Positions 39,917 to 48,779 of a stretch of DNA of 64,000 nucleotides are shown one piece after another. The notes under the pieces are model-generated. The model made no database searches. It saw only the letters and a program-made list of their open reading frames with translations, and was not told where the DNA came from. A program made the position numbers and the translations under genes. The stretch comes from Collinsella sp. (lineage in GTDB: Bacteria; Actinomycetota; Coriobacteriia; Coriobacteriales; Coriobacteriaceae), in assembly GCA_031295385.1 (NCBI GenBank), contig JAUMOL010000012.1:53517-117516 (forward strand). Reading direction: 5' to 3'. Each line of letters begins with the position of its first letter. Positions within the stretch are counted from its first letter, which is position 1.

Positions 39917-40834
39917 CTATTTTCCGAGCGGGGAGAATTCGTCGACGATGAGGTCGAGGCATTGTGGAAGCGCGCGGGCTCCAAAGACGCTCGAATTGCT
40001 GGAGATAATCTCGCCATCGAACTGCATGCCCAGCGACGGGGTGCAGGTGATCTTGGCTTCCTTGGTCTGGATGATCTTGAACTGCGGGCGCCCGAGTACC
40101 TTGCCGGCGGGGTCGAGTGCGGCGGTGATCACAGTAGGCAGCAGCTGCACGGTGCGCACGGGTTCGATGACCGCAATGTCGACCATGCCATCGTTCATGC
40201 GGCAGTCGGGGAACAGGTTGATGTCGTTTTGGATGACCGAGGTGTTGCCGGCCATGCAGCAAATGCCGTCGAGCTCCTCGACAATGCCGTCATGCTCAAT
40301 GGTAAAGTGCGCCACCGTAGGGTTGGGCGTGGCGAGCGCGGAGAGGAAGTAGGCGATCTCGCCGATGTCGTTTTTGGTGGGGGCGGCCTTCATCATGATC
40401 TCGGCGTCGAAGCCCGAGCCGGCGATGATGATGAAGCCGTGGCGCTTTTCGTTGCCGTTCTCGTCGAGCCAAAAGAGCTCGCCCATGTCGACTTTGACCG
40501 TGCGACCGGCGCGGCAGGCCTTGGCAAGCGCCGCTGCCTCGGGGGCATTACCGATGTTGTTAAAGAACAGGCAGGCTGTGCCGGAGGGGAAGACGAGCGT
40601 GGGGACACCGCATCCGCGCATCTGATCGAGCACGTTGGAGACGGTGCCGTCGCCGCCCGAAACGACCACGCGATCAAACTCGCGCACGTCTGCCACGGCG
40701 TCCTCGGGCTCCATGCCATCGCCGATAAAACGCATCACGACCTCGTCGCCGCCCTGCGCGAGGGCGTGCGTGAATGCGTAGATTTCATCTGAGCTGGGGC
40801 CCGATGCCGGGTTGTGGATGATAAGGCAGCGCAT
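39917..40834 (-). CDS. Diacylglycerol kinase-family lipid kinase
   Basis: A 305-residue soluble kinase of the DagK/YegS family that phosphorylates diacylglycerol or related lipids at the membrane surface. The catalytic-domain motif VVVSGGDGTVSNVL is near residue 60, preceded by IIHNPASGPSSDEI, and FPSGTACLFFNNIG replaces the usual PxGTxNDF motif, a mild oddity. The C-terminal beta-domain ends with MQFDGEIISSNSS. It is co-transcribed with a 30-residue membrane peptide and is divergent from the RNase D gene. Confidence 0.82.
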   Translation of the reverse strand: MRCLIIHNPASGPSSDEIYAFTHALAQGGDEVVMRFIGDGMEPEDAVADVREFDRVVVSGGDGTVSNVLDQMRGCGVPTLVFPSGTACLFFNNIGNAPEAAALAKACRAGRTVKVDMGELFWLDENGNEKRHGFIIIAGSGFDAEIMMKAAPTKNDIGEIAYFLSALATPNPTVAHFTIEHDGIVEELDGICCMAGNTSVIQNDINLFPDCRMNDGMVDIAVIEPVRTVQLLPTVITAALDPAGKVLGRPQFKIIQTKEAKITCTPSLGMQFDGEIISSNSSVFGARALPQCLDLIVDEFSPLGK

Positions 40835-40932
40835 ACTTACGTTCCCGTTCTGTGACTAACCGAGTATAGTTGTAAGGCAATGCCGATATCCTACCCGTGT
40901 TTTTCGGGCCTAACCTTATTCGATGGGTTGAT

Positions 40933-42066
40933 ATGTACATTTCCACACATCAGGCTCTACTCGACTTTTGCCAGCGCGCCCGTGAGTTCGACGCGATTGC
41001 CGTCGATACCGAGTTTTTGCGCGAGCGCACGTTCCATCCGCGTCTGTGCTTGGTTCAGATTGCCACCCCTGCCGAGAGCGTCGCGGTCGATCCCCTGGTA
41101 ATCGACGACCTATCGCCGCTGGCCGAGCTTATGGCCGACGAGAGTGTGATCAAGGTCTTCCACGCCTGCTCGCAGGATATGGAGGTCATGCTCCATACCG
41201 TAGGCGTGCTGCCGCGTCCGATTTTTGACACGCAGGTGGCCGCCGCCTTTTTGGGCGAGCGCCAGCAGATTTCCTACGGCGCGCTCGTGCAGGCGTTTTG
41301 CGGCGTCTCATTGCCCAAGACCGAGTCGCTGACCGACTGGTCGCGTCGCCCGCTGACCGATAAGCAGATTGAGTACGCGATCGATGACGTCAAGTACCTG
41401 ATTGTCGCCTATACCGAGATGATGAGCCGCCTGCGCGAGCTGGGCCGCGTGGACTGGGTGCTCGACGAGCTGCGCCCGCTGGCTGACGAGTCGCACTATC
41501 GCGCCGATCGCCACGAGGCGTTCCGCAAGGTCAAACGCATCAATTCGTGCAGTCGTCACCAGTTGGGCATCGCGCGCGAGCTCGCCGCCTGGCGCGAGGA
41601 CCGCGCCGAGCGCCGTAACATCCCGCGCAAGTGGGTCATGTCCGACGACACGCTGCTTGCGCTCGTTAAGCGCAATCCCGTGCGCGTTGAGGAGTTCCGT
41701 AGCATCCGCGGTACCGATCAGTTGGGGGAGCGCGACGTGGACGGTGCGCTCATGGCCATCAAGCGCGGCGCGAGCTGCCCGCACGATCGCCTGCCGCTCA
41801 TGGTGCGCGGGCATCGCCAGATCTCTCCGGAGTTGGAGAGCGTGACGGATCTCATGTACGCGCTCATCCGCCTGGTTGCCGAGCGCTCGGGCGTGGCGAC
41901 TTCGGTCATTGCCTCGCGCGATGACCTGGCCGACTACATTGAGCATCCCGAGCAGAGCCGCCTGCGCGAAGGTTGGCGCTTTGAGCTTGTGGGCTCGCGC
42001 CTGGACGATCTGCTCTCGGGCAACATGGGGTTGACGGTCAAAGATGGCAAAATTGAATTGCTGTAA
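40933..42066 (+). CDS. rnd: Ribonuclease D
   Basis: A 377-residue 3'-5' exoribonuclease that trims tRNA precursors. The DEDD exonuclease motifs are visible: AIDTEF-type AVDTEFLRE, VFHACSQDMEVML, and YAIDDVKYLIVAY. The HRDC domains follow (KVKRINSCSRHQLGIARELAAWREDRAERRNIPRKWVMSDDTLLALVKRNP). The ATG at 40933 is preceded only by a weak GATGGG; a GTG at 40897 would add 12 residues. A TATAGT box lies at 40865-40870. Confidence 0.87.
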   Translation: MYISTHQALLDFCQRAREFDAIAVDTEFLRERTFHPRLCLVQIATPAESVAVDPLVIDDLSPLAELMADESVIKVFHACSQDMEVMLHTVGVLPRPIFDTQVAAAFLGERQQISYGALVQAFCGVSLPKTESLTDWSRRPLTDKQIEYAIDDVKYLIVAYTEMMSRLRELGRVDWVLDELRPLADESHYRADRHEAFRKVKRINSCSRHQLGIARELAAWREDRAERRNIPRKWVMSDDTLLALVKRNPVRVEEFRSIRGTDQLGERDVDGALMAIKRGASCPHDRLPLMVRGHRQISPELESVTDLMYALIRLVAERSGVATSVIASRDDLADYIEHPEQSRLREGWRFELVGSRLDDLLSGNMGLTVKDGKIELL

Positions 42067-42130
42067 GGAAGCCTAGCCGCTTGAGTGGGTAGAATGCCTC
42101 CAACGTGTAACTCGATTCGGAGGAATTCGC

Positions 42131-42835
42131 ATGCCTTATTACTATGGATACGGCTTTGGCATCGACCCGCTGTACCTGCTGGTTGTTCTTGTCTGCACGG
42201 TGATTGGTCTTGCCGCACAGAACTATATCAACTCGACGTACAAAACCTGGTCCAAGGTTCGCTCGGACGGCGACACGGGCGCCACGGTCGCTCGCCGCAT
42301 GCTCGACGCCAACGGCTGCAACGCCGTGGGTATCAAGGGTGTCGCCGGCGAGCTCACCGACCATTACAACCCGCAGGACAATAACCTGTATCTCTCGGAT
42401 GCCAACCGTTCGGGCGGGTCGGTCGCAAGCGTTGCCGTCGCCTGCCACGAGGCGGGCCATGCCGCCCAGCGTCAAAGCGGTTACGCCATGATGAAGGTTC
42501 GCACCGCCCTCGTGCCGGTCGTCAACTTTACCCAGAACACCTGGACCATCGTGTTGCTCTTGGGCCTGTTTATGAACATCGCGGGACTCACGACCCTCGC
42601 ACTGATCTTCTTCTCGTTTAGCGTGCTGTTCCAACTGGTTACGCTGCCGGTTGAGATTGATGCCAGCCGGCGTGCCGTGGCGTATATTGAGCAGTCGGGT
42701 ATGAGCTCCAAGCAGGTCAACGGTGCCAAGAAGGTGCTGACGGCCGCCGCGCTTACCTATGTGGCTGCGGCGCTCACCTCGATTATTCAGCTGCTCTATC
42801 TTATGGCTCGCTACAACAGAAACTCCAACCGATAA
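42131..42835 (+). CDS. YugP-type membrane zinc metallopeptidase
   Basis: A 234-residue membrane protein of the Zn_peptidase_2 family. An N-terminal helix (LYLLVVLVCTVIGLAA) is followed by a cytoplasmic or cell-surface catalytic part with the zinc-binding HEAGH in VAVACHEAGHAAQ, then two or three helices and a final one (LTYVAAALTSIIQLLYLM). The start MPYYYGYGFGIDPLYL resembles B. subtilis YugP. GGAGG precedes the ATG. The substrate is unknown. Confidence 0.85.
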   Translation: MPYYYGYGFGIDPLYLLVVLVCTVIGLAAQNYINSTYKTWSKVRSDGDTGATVARRMLDANGCNAVGIKGVAGELTDHYNPQDNNLYLSDANRSGGSVASVAVACHEAGHAAQRQSGYAMMKVRTALVPVVNFTQNTWTIVLLLGLFMNIAGLTTLALIFFSFSVLFQLVTLPVEIDASRRAVAYIEQSGMSSKQVNGAKKVLTAAALTYVAAALTSIIQLLYLMARYNRNSNR

Positions 42836-42851
42836 CAAATGGGACAGGCAG

Positions 42852-42889
42852 GCGCCGCGGGGATTCGTGTCCCCGCGGCGCTGTACTAT
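42852..42889 (+). promoter_or_regulatory. GC hairpin abutting a -10 box before xseA
   Basis: GCGCCGCGGGG and CCCCGCGGCGC form an 11-bp stem over 8 bases, followed 2 bases later by TACTAT (42884-42889). It may end the peptidase transcript while the -10 box starts xseA. Confidence 0.45.
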
Positions 42890-42950
42890 GTGTTGGACTT
42901 GAATTTGCGCAGGGCCGGAGCCCATGTGCACGATGACGAAAGGAGGCTGC

Positions 42951-44402
42951 GTGGCGGGCTGGAATCTAACCGGCAATGCCGTTTCCGCCGAGTTCGACGG
43001 TTCGGACGATCAGGAGCGCAAGGAGCTCAGCGTGAGCCAGGCGGTGGAGATCGCCGCCGGCGCGCTCGATGCCATTCCGCAGCTGAGCGTTTTGGGCGAG
43101 GTCACGGGTTTTCGTGGTCCCAACGCCCGAAGCGGCCACTGCTACTTTCAGATCAAGGACGACTCGGCGGCCGTCGACTGCATCATCTGGAAGGGCGCCT
43201 ATCTCAAGCGCACGTTCGATCTGCGCGACGGCATGCAGGTGAGCTTTAAGGGCAGCTTCAATCTCTATAAGGCCACGGGCCGCATGAGCTTTGTCGCTCG
43301 CTCGTTTTCGCTGGCGGGGGAGGGTCTGCTGCGTCAACAAGTGGCGCAACTGGCCGAAAAGCTACGCCGCGAGGGCCTGATGGACGAAGCGCGTAAGCGC
43401 CGCATCCCGGTGTTTTGCTCCCGCGTGGCGGTCGTTACCTCGCTTTCGGGTGCCGTAATCGACGACGTCAAGCGCACATTGCGTCGTCGCAACCCGCTCG
43501 TCGAGCTCGTCTGCGTGGGCGCTAAGGTTCAAGGCGAGGGTGCGCCGGCCGAGCTTATTGAGGGCCTGCGCCGTGCCGCCGCCATCACGCCAGCGCCCGA
43601 CTGCATCTTGCTGGTGCGCGGCGGCGGCTCCTTTGAGGACCTCATGACCTTTAATGACGAGGAGCTTGCCCGCGCGGTGGCGGCTTGTCCTGTGCCCGTG
43701 GTGACCGGCATTGGCCATGAGCCCGATACCTCGATCTGCGATATGGTGAGCGACCGCCGCGCCTCCACGCCCACGGCGGCGGCCGAATCGGTGGCGCCGG
43801 CTATGACGGAGTTGGCCGATGTACTCGAGGCGCGCCATCAGCGCCTGGGTGCCGCGATGGCATCGATGATTGGGTCGAATCAGGTTGATCTGGAGATGCT
43901 CGACCAGCGCGGTCGCCGCGCCTGGGATACCTATACGGCCCGCTTGGGCGATGCGCTCGATGCGGCTGCGTGCCGCCCGTGCCTCAACGACCCAACGTTT
44001 ATGGTCGAGCGTCGCGAATCGGAGCTTGCGCTGACTGCCGATCGCCTGTCGGGCGCCATAGTACGTTCGGTCGGGACATTCCGCTCCAACTTTGAGCGCC
44101 TGCCCGAGCGTCTGGTTGCAAGCACCTCGGGGCTCGATGGCAAGCGCCATGCGCTCGCGCTTGCGAGTTCCCGTCTGGAGCATCAGGGGCGCACGATGCT
44201 CAACAAGCCCGCGTCCGACCTGGGCCGTGCGGCAGCCTCACTCGATGCCCTGTCGCCGCTCAAGGTGCTTGCCCGCGGTTACTCCATCGCGTACAGCGAT
44301 GACGGTGTGGCTACGAGCGCCAAGACCTTTAAGCCGGGCGACGCCATCCGCGTGCGTATGGCGGACGGCAACGTGGCTGCAACGGTCGATACGGTCGAGT
44401 AG
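42951..44402 (+). CDS. xseA: Exodeoxyribonuclease VII large subunit
   Basis: A 483-residue nuclease subunit. The N-terminal OB fold (LSVLGEVTGFRGPNARSGHCYFQIKDD) binds single-stranded DNA; the catalytic domain has PVFCSRVAVVTSLSGAVIDD, LLVRGGGSFEDLMTFNDEELARA, PVVTGIGHEPDTSICDMVSDRRASTPTAAAE, and a C-terminal coiled coil ending SPLKVLARGYSIAY. The GTG at 42951 follows AAAGGAGG and was preferred to the ATGs upstream. xseB follows 42 bp later. Confidence 0.92.
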   Translation: MAGWNLTGNAVSAEFDGSDDQERKELSVSQAVEIAAGALDAIPQLSVLGEVTGFRGPNARSGHCYFQIKDDSAAVDCIIWKGAYLKRTFDLRDGMQVSFKGSFNLYKATGRMSFVARSFSLAGEGLLRQQVAQLAEKLRREGLMDEARKRRIPVFCSRVAVVTSLSGAVIDDVKRTLRRRNPLVELVCVGAKVQGEGAPAELIEGLRRAAAITPAPDCILLVRGGGSFEDLMTFNDEELARAVAACPVPVVTGIGHEPDTSICDMVSDRRASTPTAAAESVAPAMTELADVLEARHQRLGAAMASMIGSNQVDLEMLDQRGRRAWDTYTARLGDALDAAACRPCLNDPTFMVERRESELALTADRLSGAIVRSVGTFRSNFERLPERLVASTSGLDGKRHALALASSRLEHQGRTMLNKPASDLGRAAASLDALSPLKVLARGYSIAYSDDGVATSAKTFKPGDAIRVRMADGNVAATVDTVE

Positions 44403-44444
44403 GCCGCGTTTCATAGCGATAAACCTTTAGGAAAGGAAACAGAT

Positions 44445-44711
44445 ATGGCAGAGAAGACCCCGGTCGAGCAGCTTACGTACAAGCAGGCCTCGCAGGAGCT
44501 GGAGCTCATCATCCGCAGCTTGGAGTCGGGCGATATGGAGCTCGAGGAGTCGCTCGAGAGCTATACCCGCGGCGTCGAGCTCCTCAAGAGCCTGCGCACC
44601 CGCCTGTCCGATGCCGAGCAGAAGGTCTCGGTGCTTCTTAAGGACGTCGACGGCAACGACGTGCTCGCCGACGGCGAAGCCGCCAACACCGACGACAACC
44701 TTTCGTTCTAA
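44445..44711 (+). CDS. xseB: Exodeoxyribonuclease VII small subunit
   Basis: An 88-residue, highly acidic helical protein. TYKQASQELELIIRSLESGDMELEESLESYTRGVELLKSLRTRLSDAEQKV is the complete XseB helical hairpin that wraps the large subunit's coiled coil. GGAAAGGAAAC lies before the ATG, and it is adjacent to xseA. Confidence 0.92.
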   Translation: MAEKTPVEQLTYKQASQELELIIRSLESGDMELEESLESYTRGVELLKSLRTRLSDAEQKVSVLLKDVDGNDVLADGEAANTDDNLSF

Positions 44712-44760
44712 CCATCCCGACCAAATATAATTACCTTGGTCTGTGAGAAAGGAACCAACC

Positions 44761-45096
44761 ATGTGTGATTGCATCTTCTGCAAAATTGCCAACCACGAGA
44801 TCCCCTCGACCGTCGTCTACGAGGATGACCAGGTCATCGCGTTCGACGACCTCAATCCCCAGGCGCCGGTCCACACGCTCGTGATCCCCAAGAAGCACTA
44901 CAGTGACATCGCCGATAACGTGCCCGCCGAGACCATGGGCGCCATGGCCCACGCCATCCAGGAGGTCGCCAAGGCCAAGGGTCTGGAGGACGGTTTCCGC
45001 GTCATCTCCAACAAGGGCGTCAACGCCGGTCAGACCGTCATGCACTTCCACATGCACGTCCTCGGCGGCAAGAACCTGGGCGAGAACCTCATCTGA
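44761..45096 (+). CDS. HIT-family nucleotide-binding protein (HinT-like)
   Basis: A 111-residue histidine-triad protein that hydrolyses adenosine phosphoramidates and similar nucleotides. It opens CDCIFCKIANHEIPSTVVYED with the paired-Cys zinc-site pattern of HinT proteins and ends with the triad HFHMHVLGG. GAAAGGAACC precedes the ATG; six codons of upstream frame were dropped. It follows xseB by 49 bp and may be co-transcribed. Confidence 0.9.
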   Translation: MCDCIFCKIANHEIPSTVVYEDDQVIAFDDLNPQAPVHTLVIPKKHYSDIADNVPAETMGAMAHAIQEVAKAKGLEDGFRVISNKGVNAGQTVMHFHMHVLGGKNLGENLI

Positions 45097-45137
45097 GGAC
45101 GCACGGCCCGTCGCCTTGGCTGCCTTTGGAGTAACCT

Positions 45138-46028
45138 ATGCAGTTTTCTCAACTCGAATACCTTCAAGCGGTAGCGAACTACGGCGGCGTGCGCAAAGCG
45201 GCTCGCGCCGTTCACGTGAGCCCACAGGCTGTCTCGTCGGCAATTAAGAAACTGGAGTCTGAGTATCAGATCGTTTTGCTCAATCGATCGGCGGGGGAGG
45301 CTGTTTTGTCTCCGGCGGGCAGAGAATTTGCGCGTCGTGCACGCGTGATCCTGGCACAAGTCGACGATCTCAAAAAGTACACCCAATCGGGGAACGGTGG
45401 CGTTTCGCCCGACGGCCACTTTCGTCTTTACGTCCCCTGTCTTCACGGGCGGGGGCGTCTTTTTTCCGAAAACTGGTACGACTCGTTTGAAAGCTCGCAC
45501 CCTCAGATTCACCTTGATGTGTGGCATCAGCCAACGGCTACATGCCTTGAATCACTTGTGCTTGGCATTTCGGATGCGGCCATCTCATTTGAGGAACCAA
45601 GGGACAGTGTCCTTTCTTCGAAATACTTGGGTGAAAAGGAGCTCAAGGTTCTTTCGTGCCCAGCGGGTCATCAATCTGTGGGTGCTATGACCGTTCGTGA
45701 GTTACTGGGCGGCAGGTTAGCTGTTCCCATTAATTTGTCGCCCTGTCTCAATGCGATCAATCAATGCCCCGAAGCTCAGCTGGTTAATTTCCGCTTCCGC
45801 GACGTCGAATACGGAAACAGAGCGCAGGCTGAGTTTCTTCAAGCCGGGGGATTGATATTGGGTTTTTCTGGCTCTTCTCTCGCATCAGATGGGTCGGAAG
45901 TGAGCGAGTACTCTATTGAAGGTTCGCATGACGTAGCCTTGCCCATCTACTTTTGCTATCGACAAAATGCCTGGACCGATCGACACCAGACGGTATTTCT
46001 TCACCTATTGCGTCATCTTGCTTCGTGA
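45138..46028 (+). CDS. LysR-family transcriptional regulator
   Basis: A 296-residue regulator. The N-terminal winged helix-turn-helix is clear (MQFSQLEYLQAVANYGGVRKAARAVHVSPQAVSSAIKKLESE), followed by a periplasmic-binding-like effector domain from about residue 90. It lies just upstream of an MFS transporter on the same strand, and the gap between them has the inverted repeat CGTCAAGTGAATGTTGACG (about 46048-46066), a possible binding site. Ligand unknown. Codons become somewhat AT-richer from here to 47.3 kb. Confidence 0.85.
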   Translation: MQFSQLEYLQAVANYGGVRKAARAVHVSPQAVSSAIKKLESEYQIVLLNRSAGEAVLSPAGREFARRARVILAQVDDLKKYTQSGNGGVSPDGHFRLYVPCLHGRGRLFSENWYDSFESSHPQIHLDVWHQPTATCLESLVLGISDAAISFEEPRDSVLSSKYLGEKELKVLSCPAGHQSVGAMTVRELLGGRLAVPINLSPCLNAINQCPEAQLVNFRFRDVEYGNRAQAEFLQAGGLILGFSGSSLASDGSEVSEYSIEGSHDVALPIYFCYRQNAWTDRHQTVFLHLLRHLAS

Positions 46029-46147
46029 GGCCATTTGGCCTCGTGTCGTCAAGTGAATGTTGACGCCTTGTAACACATGACTGACGGCTTTGCCCTCATG
46101 CTTTTCCAAGATTCCGATTTAGATTGTTGACTCTTGGAGGGCGGAGC

Positions 46148-47308
46148 ATGAAAAACCGTACGGTTTTGCTTTATATGACGTTTGTTTTTCTGTCGAACTT
46201 CAGCACCATTTTGTATTTTCTGACGGTTTACCTTGAATTCGTCGGATTCTCGATGGTGGCGATTTCTAGCATGATGATTGCATATCAAGTGAGCAAGTTC
46301 ATTCTTGAGGTTCCTACTGGTTATATTGCTGACAGGTTTGGACGAAAGACAAGCGGCCTCGTTGGCATTGTGGGAATGCTTGGGTACTACGCCGCCCTGC
46401 TCTTCGTCCGATCTCCTCTGCTTTTAATCGGTGCGTTTGCTCTCAAGGGTTTTGCCGTTGCATGTGTGAGCGGATCCATCGAAGCGATTTACATTGATAG
46501 CGTCTCTCAGGACCAACTCGTGAGACTTAATATCGTTGAGCGATTTGTCTTCTATGCGTCTTATGCCCTCTCCGCTTGTGTGGGCGGTTTCATATCGTCC
46601 GCTGGCGCGTATCTCGTTGGGCTTTCGGTCGATATCATCACAATGGTGCTGACATTGGTTGTCGTTGTCTGTATTCCTGAGGTGAGAAGAGAGGACACCG
46701 CGGTGTCACCTGAGCATGGAATTAGCCCGAAGATGATCGGTGCCGCTATTGCGGGTAATGGCATTCTTCGGTCAGCGTTCATCATGGACTGTTCTCAGGC
46801 ATTTGCCTTCGTCGCTCTGGAAGACTTTTTCTCACTGTTGCTTGCCGGCCGCGGAATGAATGCCGTCGCTTCGGGCGTGACCATTGCGGTCCAGCTCCTT
46901 GCCTCCGCCTCCATAGGGTTTATTGTGCCCAGCGTGATTGCTCGTGTCGACAAGGGCCGTTTTGCGCGTATTTGCGGCATCATTCGCTTAGTATTGACAG
47001 CTGTGTTTTTGATTTCCCTTACTCCGGCTAATTTGCTGCCCGTGTTCTATGTGTTGCAGACGGTCGCTTACTCGTTATTTGCTCCAATTAAATACTCAAT
47101 TTTTCAAAATGCTGCCGATTCTTCGATGCGCTGTTCATTGATTTCGGTTCAAAGCCAGATGGTGGCGGTGGGTGCTGTTCTTTTCTATCTGCTCAACGCT
47201 GTGTTGAGTAGCGTTGCGGGCATTCGAGTCGTATTGCTTGTTGCGCTCGGGATTTCTTCCCTGGTGTATATCCCCGCGCTCTTTCGTCTTACAAGTCAAA
47301 GGTCATGA
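46148..47308 (+). CDS. MFS transporter next to the LysR regulator
   Basis: A 386-residue major facilitator protein with about 12 hydrophobic segments. EVPTGYIADRFGRKTSG is the loop 2-3 signature of this superfamily. The start at 46148 follows GGAGGGCGGAG. It is probably controlled by the LysR protein encoded 119 bp upstream. Substrate unknown; drug or metabolite export is common in this type. Confidence 0.82.
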   Translation: MKNRTVLLYMTFVFLSNFSTILYFLTVYLEFVGFSMVAISSMMIAYQVSKFILEVPTGYIADRFGRKTSGLVGIVGMLGYYAALLFVRSPLLLIGAFALKGFAVACVSGSIEAIYIDSVSQDQLVRLNIVERFVFYASYALSACVGGFISSAGAYLVGLSVDIITMVLTLVVVVCIPEVRREDTAVSPEHGISPKMIGAAIAGNGILRSAFIMDCSQAFAFVALEDFFSLLLAGRGMNAVASGVTIAVQLLASASIGFIVPSVIARVDKGRFARICGIIRLVLTAVFLISLTPANLLPVFYVLQTVAYSLFAPIKYSIFQNAADSSMRCSLISVQSQMVAVGAVLFYLLNAVLSSVAGIRVVLLVALGISSLVYIPALFRLTSQRS

Positions 47309-47350
47309 GTATTTAGGCACCGATAACTTATATATCAACGATATCAACGC

Positions 47351-47384
47351 AATAAACCCGAGCGCGAGGGCGTTTGGGTTTATT
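47351..47384. terminator. Hairpin terminator after the MFS gene
   Basis: AATAAACCC and GGGTTTATT bracket an inner GCGC/GCGT pairing; the flanks are AT-rich on both sides. Confidence 0.65.
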
Positions 47385-47437
47385 ATTGAAGCGTATGTAA
47401 CCTGGCGGCGCCACACCGCCTGTTAGTAGGGAGACAC

Positions 47438-48616
47438 ATGAACGTTCTGGTCGTCAACGCAGGATCTTCGACCCTTAAGTATCAGGTCATCGATACCAAA
47501 TCCCACAAGGTGTCCGCAAAGGGCTCCTGCGAGCGCGTTTGCTTTACCGGCGGTACCTTCACCCATGCTGCCAACGGCTCCAAGAAGGTGACCGAGAACA
47601 TCGAGTTCCCCGACCACAAGGTCGCCATCGAGGTCGTCCTGAAGGACCTCGAGGCCAATGGCGTCAAGATCGAAGGCATTGGTCACCGCATCGTTCAGGG
47701 CGGTTGGTACTTTGGCGATTCCTCCCTCGTCGACGAGGACGTCCTCGCCAAGATTCGCGAGGTCGCCCCGCTGGCGCCGCTGCACAACAACCCCGAGGCC
47801 AACGTTATCGAGTTCTGCCTGGAGCAGTATCCCGATCTACCCAACGTTACGGTCTACGACACCGCTTTCCACTTCAACATGCCCGAGGTCGCCAAGACCT
47901 ACGCCCTTCCCAAGGATGTTTGCGACAAGCTGCACATCCGTAAGTACGGCGCCCACGGCACCAGCTATCGTTACATCTCCAAGAAGGTCGCCGAGATGAC
48001 CAACGGCGAGGCCCGCAAGGTTGTCGTGTGCCACATCGGCTCCGGTGCCTCCCTGTGCGCCATCGAGGACGGCAAGTGCATGGATACCACTATGGGCCTC
48101 ACCCCGCTCGACGGCGTCATGATGGGCACCCGCTGCGGCTCCATCGACCCGGCTACCGTGTGCTACCTGCAGCGCGAGGGTGGCTACACCTTCGACGAGG
48201 TCGACGAGATGATGAACAAGAAGTCCGGTCTTTTGGCTGTGACCGGTGGCAAGACCAACGACTGCCGCAACGTCGAGGAGCTCGCCGCCGCTGGCGACCC
48301 CGAGGCTCAGCTCGCCTTCGATATGTTCGTCTACAAGATTGCCGCCAAGGCTGCCGAGATGGCCACTTCCATGTGCGGCATGGACACCCTGGTCTTTACC
48401 GCCGGCATCGGTGAGCACGCTCCGGCCGTTCGCGCCGGCGTTGCCGACCGTCTGGCCTTTATGGGCGTCAAAATGGACCATGCCCGTAACGCCCTGCGTG
48501 GCGACGGCGCTTGGTGCCTGTCTGCCAAGGATTCCAAGGTCAAGATCTTCGTCATCCCCACGGACGAGGAGTTCATGATCGCTTCTGACGTCGAGCGCAT
48601 CGTCAACGGCAAGTAA
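47438..48616 (+). CDS. ackA: Acetate kinase, first paralogue
   Basis: A 392-residue ASKHA-fold kinase making ATP and acetate from acetyl phosphate. Motifs: NVLVVNAGSSTLKYQ at the start, DTAFHFNMP, KYGAHGTSYRY, MMGTRCGSIDPA, and FTAGIGEHAPAVR. Two positions differ from the canonical pattern I know from Methanosarcina: HRIVQGG instead of HRVVHGG, and Tyr in GAHGTSY where the second copy has His. It is followed 163 bp later by a second acetate kinase of exactly the same length. GGGAG precedes the ATG. Confidence 0.9.
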   Translation: MNVLVVNAGSSTLKYQVIDTKSHKVSAKGSCERVCFTGGTFTHAANGSKKVTENIEFPDHKVAIEVVLKDLEANGVKIEGIGHRIVQGGWYFGDSSLVDEDVLAKIREVAPLAPLHNNPEANVIEFCLEQYPDLPNVTVYDTAFHFNMPEVAKTYALPKDVCDKLHIRKYGAHGTSYRYISKKVAEMTNGEARKVVVCHIGSGASLCAIEDGKCMDTTMGLTPLDGVMMGTRCGSIDPATVCYLQREGGYTFDEVDEMMNKKSGLLAVTGGKTNDCRNVEELAAAGDPEAQLAFDMFVYKIAAKAAEMATSMCGMDTLVFTAGIGEHAPAVRAGVADRLAFMGVKMDHARNALRGDGAWCLSAKDSKVKIFVIPTDEEFMIASDVERIVNGK

Positions 48617-48627
48617 TTGCAAGAGGG

Positions 48628-48665
48628 GAGGGGCTGGACGACCAAGCGCCGTTCAGCCCCTCTTT
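48628..48665 (+). terminator. Terminator between the two ackA genes
   Basis: GAGGGGCTG and CAGCCCCTC form a 9-bp stem, followed by TTTCG. Confidence 0.75.
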
Positions 48666-48694
48666 CGCGCTCGTTGGGCGATATGATGATAGCT

Positions 48695-48736
48695 ATTTAT
48701 CAGGATATGATAACTTCTTATTAAAATGCGGCCGCT
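48695..48736 (+). promoter_or_regulatory. Palindrome and promoter-like region before the second ackA
   Basis: TTATCAGGATATGATAA, a perfect 6-bp inverted repeat, lies in an AT-rich stretch ending TATTAAAAT about 55 bp before the ATG at 48780. It suggests separate control of the second ackA copy. Confidence 0.45.
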
Positions 48737-48779
48737 TTAAGGGGTCTGCGTCGACCGCATTGCACTTCAAAGGAGTCTC